Of a DNA stretch of 64,000 bases, positions 58,635-64,000 are shown in pieces. The stretch is from Streptomyces sp. NBC_00353 (GTDB lineage: Bacteria; Actinomycetota; Actinomycetes; Streptomycetales; Streptomycetaceae), in contig NZ_CP107985.1 of assembly GCF_036108815.1 (NCBI RefSeq), forward strand, positions 9,235,501-9,299,500, given 5' to 3'. Both the position numbers and the translations under genes were made by a program. A model generated the notes under the pieces. It was not told the DNA's origin. It ran no database searches and saw nothing but the letters and a program-made list of their open reading frames with translations. Numbering within the stretch: position 1 is the first letter of the stretch; each line of letters begins with the position of its first letter.

Positions 58635-58944
58635 GGGTCCCCCGTTTGTCTGGCGGGACCGGCCTGTGGCCCCTTGTTGAGCTCTATTGTCACCTGCCGC
58701 CTGTTCAGAGGGAAGCCCGATCCCTGCTTGGGTGCCTCAGATCCGTTTCGGAGTACATGCCGCACTCGTGCCATCGAGTGGCTTGGGGTCAGCAGGTCGG
58801 CATTGGGGTATCGACGCGCAGGTCCCGGATGTACCAGTCGAACCGTGTGCCGTCCTTCGTGTGTGTCTGCCTGCCGGGGGGGGGTGAACGCTCGGACTGG
58901 CCGACTGAGTGCTCAGTCGCAGTAGGTGATCTTGGTGTGGCTGG

Positions 58945-59220
58945 TGTAATCACGGCGTCGGGGCCGTCTTGGACAGCCCCGTTCACCGGGCTGAGTCCGC
59001 GCTGCTTCGGCAAGCTGCTGACCGCGCTCCGACGCGAAGGCGCGGACGAGGTCAGCAAATGACTGCCGCGGAGCCTGCCGTTGGAGGACCCGGGCCCGCT
59101 GGTCGCCGCGTACTGGCGGACGAACCCGCCACTGCGGCAGTCTCGTGCCGCTGTTCGGGATTGTGACTCCGCCGACCCTCGACCCGCCCCTGCCGCAGGC
59201 TCAGGCCTTTGCCGGCGGCG
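58945..59220 (+). pseudogene. IS5-family transposase N-terminal relic
   Basis: The frame reads TASGPSWTAPFTGLSPRCFG then KLLTALRREGADEVSK, an in-frame TGA at 59060, and LPLEDPGPLVAAYWRTNPPL. These match the start of a common Streptomyces transposase (FTGLS......LLTALRREGA, LPLEDRVLLVAAYWRTNLT.RQLAPLFG). A further frameshift follows, with MPLFGIVTPPTLD continuing in another frame. The DDE part is gone. It abuts the DHA2 gene stop. The segment 58635-58944 is non-coding apart from a run of nine or more G near 58878. Confidence 0.65.
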
Positions 59221-59222
59221 AG

Positions 59223-60683
59223 TCAGGCCGCGTGCTGTCCGGTGTTCTCCGGGACTTTTCGAACTTCGGCGGCCGTCGGGTGAATCCCAAGGAAGCCGAC
59301 CAACGCGCCGAAGCCCGTCAGACCGGCGGCGACGGCGAAGCTGAAGGCGTAGCCGCGCGCGGTGGCGGTCATCGGGTCGACGCCTGCGTGCTGCAGAACG
59401 GTGGCGTGGCTGGTGCCCATGGAGACCAGGGCGGCCAGACCGATGGCGCTGCCGATCTGCATGGACGCATTGTTCATACTGCTGGCGATACCCGCGTCCT
59501 CACCCGTGGCGCCGTCCACTCCGGCGACGGTGGATCCGACGAGAACCAGGCCGCCTCCCAGTGGCACGAGGATCAGCCCGGGCAGCACATCGGCCACATA
59601 CGTGCCGTGCGCGCTCAGTCCGGCAAGGAAGATGTAGCCGACCGTGGAGATCGCAAGGCCTCCTCCATTCAGTGTCCGCAGTCCGAACCGGGGGAGGAGG
59701 CGCGGTGCGATCACAGTGGCGCTGAACAGAATGACCAACCCGAACGGTACGAAGGCGAATCCGGTCGCCAGCGCGGAGAAATGCAGTGTGTGCTGCACAT
59801 ACAGGCTGAGCGAGAAGAAGAAGGTGGCGAATCCGACGTAGTAGCAGACGCGGACCACGTTGGCGATGCTCCGGTTGCGCGAGCGTAGGAACGCGAGGGG
59901 CATCAGGGGCTGTGCCACCCGGGCCTCGACCAGCACGAAACCGATCAGGAGGAGAACACCGATCCCCACGCAGCCGAGGACGGGAAATGAGAGCCACGCA
60001 CGATTGCTCTTCTCCAGCAGACCGAACACGACCAGCAGCAGGCCGACGGTGACCAGGATGGCTCCGAGGACGTCAGGCCGACCGCGTTTGGCGGCGCGGC
60101 TCTCGGAGACGAGGCGGGGGGTGGCGAGAATTGCGAAGGCGGCGACGGGCAGGTTGATGAAAAATATCCAGCGCCAGGAGGCGAGGTCGGTGAGGATGCC
60201 TGAGAGCACGACGCCCAGGGCCACGCCAACTCCGGCCAGGCCGCTCCAGATGGCCATCGCCCGCGCCCTTTCCTGTGGCCGGGTGAACAGCAGCGTCACC
60301 AGGGACAGGGCCGCCGGACTGACAAGTGCCGCACCAATGCCCTGCACGAAGCGACTGGCGACGAGTACACCGGCCTGCTGGGCCACTCCGGCGCTCGCCG
60401 ACGAAAGCGCGAAGATCGCCAGGCCGATCAGGAACAGGCGTCTACGGCCCACCAGATCGCCCAGGCGCCCACCGAGCATCAGCAGCCCGCCGTAGGTGAC
60501 GGTGTAACCGTTGACGACCCACGCCAGGCCGGTGCTCGTAAAGCCGAGATCCTTCTGGATGGGGGGAAGTGCGACATTGACCACGGTCACGTCGAGCAGC
60601 AGCATCACCTGCACCAGGCAGATGATGCCGAGCGCGCGCCATCTGCGCGGATCGGGTTCGAGAGTGGATCCGATCGAAGCCAT
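59223..60683 (-). CDS. MFS transporter, DHA2 (EmrB/QacA) drug:H+ antiporter family
   Basis: A 486-residue protein with about 14 hydrophobic helices. Motif A is GGRLGDLVGRRRLFLIGLAI and motif C IWSGLAGVGVALGVVLSGIL; motif D1-like LLDVTVVNVALPPIQKDLGF marks helix 1 of DHA2 exporters. It is a proton-driven drug or metabolite exporter of unknown substrate. No regulator gene is adjacent; the 790 bp upstream contain none. The stop is followed 3 bp later by an IS5 relic on the other strand. Start ATG 60683. Confidence 0.94.
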   Translation of the reverse strand: MASIGSTLEPDPRRWRALGIICLVQVMLLLDVTVVNVALPPIQKDLGFTSTGLAWVVNGYTVTYGGLLMLGGRLGDLVGRRRLFLIGLAIFALSSASAGVAQQAGVLVASRFVQGIGAALVSPAALSLVTLLFTRPQERARAMAIWSGLAGVGVALGVVLSGILTDLASWRWIFFINLPVAAFAILATPRLVSESRAAKRGRPDVLGAILVTVGLLLVVFGLLEKSNRAWLSFPVLGCVGIGVLLLIGFVLVEARVAQPLMPLAFLRSRNRSIANVVRVCYYVGFATFFFSLSLYVQHTLHFSALATGFAFVPFGLVILFSATVIAPRLLPRFGLRTLNGGGLAISTVGYIFLAGLSAHGTYVADVLPGLILVPLGGGLVLVGSTVAGVDGATGEDAGIASSMNNASMQIGSAIGLAALVSMGTSHATVLQHAGVDPMTATARGYAFSFAVAAGLTGFGALVGFLGIHPTAAEVRKVPENTGQHAA

Positions 60684-61470
60684 GATTGATCGCCTTCTGT
60701 TCGGTGGGGCCGCCGCCGGGCGCCTCGAACGCCTTCATACGGGGCGAGGCTTCAGGCCGGCCCGGGCGTCGGGCATTTCCTGACCTGTTCAACTCGCACG
60801 GGCTGCCTAGGCATGGCCGCAGCTACGGACAGCACAGGCGCAGATTCAGCCCTCTGACGGTGGGCTCGTCCGGGGACGGCTCGCAGTCCGGTGAACGCAA
60901 GCCCTCCCGCAGCGCACCGGGGTGCAGGTCAAAAAGAAGGGACACCCCAGGATCCGGCGCCGCGATGCCTCTTCCTGCAGGCGTCGACTGCGCATGAGGA
61001 CGTGGCAAAACCTGTGCAGCGCGCCCCTGTTGGCGAGGTCCAGAGGTTTCGGGCTGTCGGATAGGACCGCAGGCTCGCGAAGCCGGCCGAGTTCGGCAGA
61101 TGGCTGAGGAACGCCCGGGCAAGGCAACCGGGCCCGTCATTTCTCGGAACCCCAGAGGGCAGGGCGGCGGTTGACACCTGCCTTCCCCGATGTGCCCGCT
61201 GCTGGGCCCGAGCCTGGACGGCCCGCTCACTTCCGGACGAGGGAGCTGAAACGGCCCGAGGGCACTGTGGCCGCCCTGCTCACCGAAGCTCTCTTCCAGG
61301 CATACCAGAGCGACCCGCAGGCAGGGATACGCACGGCCTCGGCGACGACCAGGCCGCGACGTGAAACCTGTGGCGAATCATGTCGTTGTGCCCACCGCAC
61401 GCGCGCTTCGAGCGACAATCTGCAACGGCGTCTGTATACCGCTGTACCGGAGCTCGGCGCTGAGCCGGCC
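60684..61470. other. 790-bp region without recognised gene
   Basis: It separates the DHA2 exporter start from the AraC stop. Frames are short and without family resemblance; nothing like a TetR or MarR regulator was found. Confidence 0.45.
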
Positions 61471-62535
61471 TCAGGCAGCTGACAGCTCACCGTCATCGGC
61501 CCGTTGTGCCTCGACTACGACGTCATCGCCGGGGACACCTGATTCTGTGTGTGCACGCCCCGTCGTCCGGAAGCTGGCCCGGAACGCACCAGGTGTGACA
61601 CTCAGGTGTCGCACGAACGCTCTGCGGAGCGACTCGGGTGAGCCGAACCCTGTGCGCCGCGCTACGACCGGCATGGGGTCATCACCCGTCTCCAGCAGCG
61701 CCTGGGCAGCTTCCAGCCTGACCTGCTCGACATACCGCGCCGGCGTCGTTCCCACCTCTTCGTAGAAGAGCCGGGTCACGTGACGGACGCTGATGCCTGC
61801 CCTGCGGGCCATGGCCGTCAGCGTGTGGTTGGCCCCGGGGTTCTCTGCGACGGCATCCAGGACCCGTCGGAGCATCTGCTGGTGGGTGTGCGGCGCCCGG
61901 GTACGGACGCTGAATTGGGACTGGCTACCCGGTCGCTGCATGAAGACGACCATGTCCTTGGCGACCGATCGAGCGACCTCCGCACCGTAGTGCTCTTCGA
62001 CCAGCGCCAAGGACAGGTCGATACCGGCGCTGACACCTGCCGAAGTCATCATCTTGCCGTCCCGCACGAAGATGGCGTCCGGTGCGACCTGCACGGAGGG
62101 GAAACGAGAGGCCAGTTCCCCTGACTGCCGCCAGTGCGTCGTAGCGCGACGGCCGTTCAGAAGTCCGGCCGCGGCCAGCAGAAACGCTCCCGTGCACACC
62201 GATGCCGTGCAGCGGCTCTTCTCGTTCAGTTGCCGGACAACATCCAAAAGAGCGTCGTCCTTGATCAGCGTTTCCCATTCCGGACCGCCCGGGATCACCA
62301 GAACGTCGCACGGCTCCTGTACATCGTCGACGGAAAGGTCAGCGCCGAGTCGGGTCCCGGCGGAGGTGATCACGTCCGTCCCGTCCTCGGACGCAATCTG
62401 CACCCGATAGCGCCCGCCGAACTCGTTCGCCGTCGTGAACACCTCGATGGGACCGGTCACATCGAGCAGCCGCACCCCCGGAAAGACGAACACTGTCACA
62501 GTGTGCGGACCTGTTCCAGGGTGCTTGTGCTTCAT
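61471..62535 (-). CDS. GlxA-type AraC-family regulator with DJ-1/PfpI domain
   Basis: A 354-residue protein. The N-terminal class I glutamine-amidotransferase-like domain (about 12-180) has VFPGVRLLDVTGPIEVFTTA, VLVIPGGPEWE and the elbow TASVCTGAFLLAAAGLLNGR. The C-terminal AraC double HTH reads HTLTAMARRAGISVRHVTRL then FYEEVGTTPARYVEQVRLEA and RTGFGSPESLRRAFVRHLSV TPGAFR. GlxA-type regulators control catabolism of nitrogen or small organic compounds; the effector is unknown. ATG 62535 was chosen since homology begins at VTVFVFPG. The upstream region 62536-63010 holds only a faint aldo/keto-reductase-like relic. Confidence 0.92.
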   Translation of the reverse strand: MKHKHPGTGPHTVTVFVFPGVRLLDVTGPIEVFTTANEFGGRYRVQIASEDGTDVITSAGTRLGADLSVDDVQEPCDVLVIPGGPEWETLIKDDALLDVVRQLNEKSRCTASVCTGAFLLAAAGLLNGRRATTHWRQSGELASRFPSVQVAPDAIFVRDGKMMTSAGVSAGIDLSLALVEEHYGAEVARSVAKDMVVFMQRPGSQSQFSVRTRAPHTHQQMLRRVLDAVAENPGANHTLTAMARRAGISVRHVTRLFYEEVGTTPARYVEQVRLEAAQALLETGDDPMPVVARRTGFGSPESLRRAFVRHLSVTPGAFRASFRTTGRAHTESGVPGDDVVVEAQRADDGELSAA

Positions 62536-63009
62536 CGGGTACCTCCGGGCCGTGCATGGTGTGGACACCAGATCGATGGAATGCCGGCGACAGCATGCTC
62601 GCCGGCGTGCCGCCGCCACTTCGCCTCAGGATCGAGGCGAACGCCCGACGAAGGGCCAAGTGTCGAAGTGGTTGACCCCGATTGCCCGGTGCGGACCGTC
62701 GAACGTGCCCTGCAGAACGCGGCACGGAGTGTCCTGATACGTGCCGCGGGCCGCAGGATCCTGGTCCAAGGGCGGTGACCGACCCCTTGAGGCGCTGGTC
62801 GGCGAGTGCGCCCCAGAGATCAGGGACGGGGTTACCGCCGGCCCCGGCCTCGGACTTCTGTGTGCTCATCATGCGCCCGTGACCCGTACTGGAGCCACGA
62901 TCGGCTTGCTACCTGCTGGGAGGCACAGCCTCCCAGTCCACTCATCGGGAGGCGCGCGAAGCTGCTGCTTCGACACCTCCTCGCACTGAGATCGCGGTGC
63001 CGTGGGACC
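62536..63009. other. Spacer with faint aldo/keto-reductase-like relic
   Basis: On the minus strand near 62640-62710 a short frame reads AIGVNHFDTWPFVGRSPRS, reminiscent of the GVNHxDTAxxYG motif of aldo/keto reductases. No intact gene. Nothing else was recognised. Confidence 0.3.
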
Positions 63010-63330
63010 ACGGGCGCAGCGTCGAGCCGCAGACCGTCAAGGAGTGGCAGCACCGGCTGACCGGTGTCGACGCGATGCCCTTTTCCCCGTCCGCGCGGGG
63101 GCTGACGCACGGCGACATCCGCGCGCCTCTCCGAGGTCGACGACGCGAGTGTGTCCAAGCAGATGATCCGGGACGGCCGAGGGGCAGGACGAGCTTCTGG
63201 CCCCCCAGCGGATCCGGGGTGGCGCAGCCGCGAAGAACCTCGTCACGGACATCGAGGAAGCCTGCTGCTGGGCACGGTGCCTGATCCGGGACCGCGACGG
63301 GAAGTTCCCGACTTGTTCGACGCCGCCCTG
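63010..63330 (+). pseudogene. IS256-family transposase relic
   Basis: The plus strand reads DAMPFSPSARGLTHGDIRAP, then after a frameshift SEVDDASVSKQMIRDG. RGLTxGDIxAHLxEVxxAxVSKQxI is the characteristic N-terminal block of IS256-family transposases. The rest is scrambled into several frames and lacks the catalytic domain. It abuts the LuxR-type gene stop on the other strand. Confidence 0.55.
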
Positions 63331-63332
63331 GG

Positions 63333-64000
63333 TCACGCGGTCGTTCGTTCAGCGGGGGCCGCCCCCACCCCCGGGGCGTCCCCGAGCCAGCCTCGTTCGC
63401 GTGCCAGCAGCGCGATCTGGAAGCGGGTCCGCGCGCCGAGGAGCTCTGCGGTCTCGCTGATGTGTTTCTGGATCGTCCGTCGGCTCAGCCCCAGGACCCG
63501 GGCGATCGCGTCGTCCGTCAGACCCGCGCGCAAGAGAGTGAGGATGTCGCGCATGCGCCCCGGAGGCTGGCCGTCCGGTTCCGTCGCAGTGATCGGCGGT
63601 CGGCCGGGGCCGCTGTCCAGCGACACCGGGGTCGCCCGTTCCCAGACGCTTTCGAAGAGCGCGGTGAGCACTCCGAGAAGTGTGGTCGAGTGCACGATGA
63701 GCGAACCCGCAGACGGATCCTCCTGCCGTAGCGGCATGATGCCGACCGTCGCATCGAACACCACCAGTTTCATCGGGAGCCCGGCCAACAGCCGCAGCTC
63801 CCCGCCCCGGGCTGTTCCGCTCAGGGCGGTGCGCAGCGAAACGGTGTCGGTCATCCCGTCGGTGTCGTACACCGACCGGAGCCGCACTCCGTCAGGCACG
63901 GGGACCTCCGGAGTCGGAGCGTCCGAAACGGCTGCGGGGGCAGTCGGCACCGAGGTGCCCTCGAGGCGCGCGGACCGCGTGACGTACGGAGGTTTGGCGA
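63333..64000 (-). CDS. LuxR-type HTH regulator, partial (N-terminus beyond window)
   Basis: The C-terminal part is certain: a GerE/LuxR HTH with RDILTLLRAGLTDDAIARVL then GLSRRTIQKHISETAELLGA and RTRFQIALLARERGWL. Before it lies an alpha/beta sensor-like region (GVRLRSVYDTDG, LRLLAGLPMKLVVFDATVGI MPLR, IVHSTTLLGVLTALFESVWE) resembling the DNA-binding-adjacent half of Streptomyces regulators whose N-terminus has a TrmB/HTH domain. The frame stays open through the right edge with protein-like sequence (AKPPYVTRSARLEG), so the start is probably beyond 64000; a GTG at 63950 is less likely. Function unknown. Confidence 0.82.
   Translation of the reverse strand, partial: AKPPYVTRSARLEGTSVPTAPAAVSDAPTPEVPVPDGVRLRSVYDTDGMTDTVSLRTALSGTARGGELRLLAGLPMKLVVFDATVGIMPLRQEDPSAGSLIVHSTTLLGVLTALFESVWERATPVSLDSGPGRPPITATEPDGQPPGRMRDILTLLRAGLTDDAIARVLGLSRRTIQKHISETAELLGARTRFQIALLARERGWLGDAPGVGAAPAERTTA

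Noticed and set aside
58870..58885. Run of nine or more G residues as a phase-variable tract
   Set aside because: It lies in non-coding sequence next to an IS relic, and no gene start or frame depends on it.
60684..61470. Searched for a regulator of the DHA2 exporter
   Set aside because: No HTH-bearing frame was found on either strand of this 790-bp gap.
1..64000. tRNA, rRNA and phage structural genes
   Set aside because: No cloverleaf with a recognisable T-loop, no rRNA-like sequence and no capsid, tail or integrase motifs were seen.

Overview
The window reads as chromosome from a high-GC actinomycete, most likely Streptomyces or a close relative. Codon third positions are strongly G/C, starts mix ATG, GTG and TTG, and the families are typical of the genus: SpoIIE-type phosphatases, a NarL-type two-component pair, a SigB/SigF-type sigma factor, many TetR/LysR/GntR/LacI regulators, Tat-exported enzymes, tandem DUF4139 proteins and a kgd-type 2-oxoglutarate dehydrogenase E1. 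Decayed insertion-sequence and regulator fragments are scattered throughout, which suggests an accessory region or chromosome arm. No rRNA, tRNA, CRISPR array or phage block was seen.

Layout. 1-4.3 kb: two SpoIIE/PP2C phosphatases (the first cut by the window edge and lacking metal-site residues), divergent from a response regulator/histidine kinase pair. 4.4-8.5 kb: a hypothetical gene, an intact IS110-family transposase, a methyltransferase and three relics. 8.4-14.9 kb: TetR, MFS exporter, exported SnoaL-like protein, an SDR that lost its catalytic Tyr/Lys, a DoxX membrane protein, a second SnoaL-like protein and a GFA-family protein. A CTTGAC-N2-GTCAAG palindrome occurs before both the SnoaL gene and doxX, so these genes probably form one TetR regulon. 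15-19.6 kb: two DUF4139 proteins and a glyoxalase-like protein. 19.9-26.7 kb: a GH42 beta-galactosidase/ABC sugar-import operon with a divergent LacI regulator and two identical 16-bp operators. 26.7-31.8 kb: methyltransferase, lipoprotein, two Tat-exported amidohydrolases and a GntR regulator with two matching sites. 32-38 kb: epimerase-like protein, chlorophyllase-like hydrolase, TetR, a Usp relic, small membrane protein, VOC protein and the sigma factor. 38-46 kb: metallothionein, GlsB/YeaQ protein, ferric-reductase-like flavoprotein, truncated partner, GNAT, arginase-like protein, DJ-1/PfpI protein and a SnoaL/TetR pair. 46.9-52.7 kb: LysR, a frameshifted muconolactone-isomerase gene, an epoxide-hydrolase-like enzyme, an SDR/TetR divergent pair and IS/LysR debris. 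52.8-64 kb: TDT transporter with a C-terminal regulatory-like domain, DUF6884 protein, a 2-oxoglutarate dehydrogenase E1 lacking the usual E2-like domain, DHA2 exporter, GlxA-type AraC regulator and a LuxR-type regulator cut by the right edge.

The recurring plan is a one-component regulator transcribed away from, or beside, a small oxidoreductase/hydrolase/transport operon, with a visible palindrome between them. The most notable points are the operator families (CTTGAC palindromes; CGGAAC palindromes shared by two paralogous TetR modules), several enzymes that keep their fold signatures but lose catalytic residues (phosphatase, SDR, epimerase, arginase), the domain-deleted Kgd homologue, the TDT fusion and the IS110 element, whose flanks may encode a bridge RNA.
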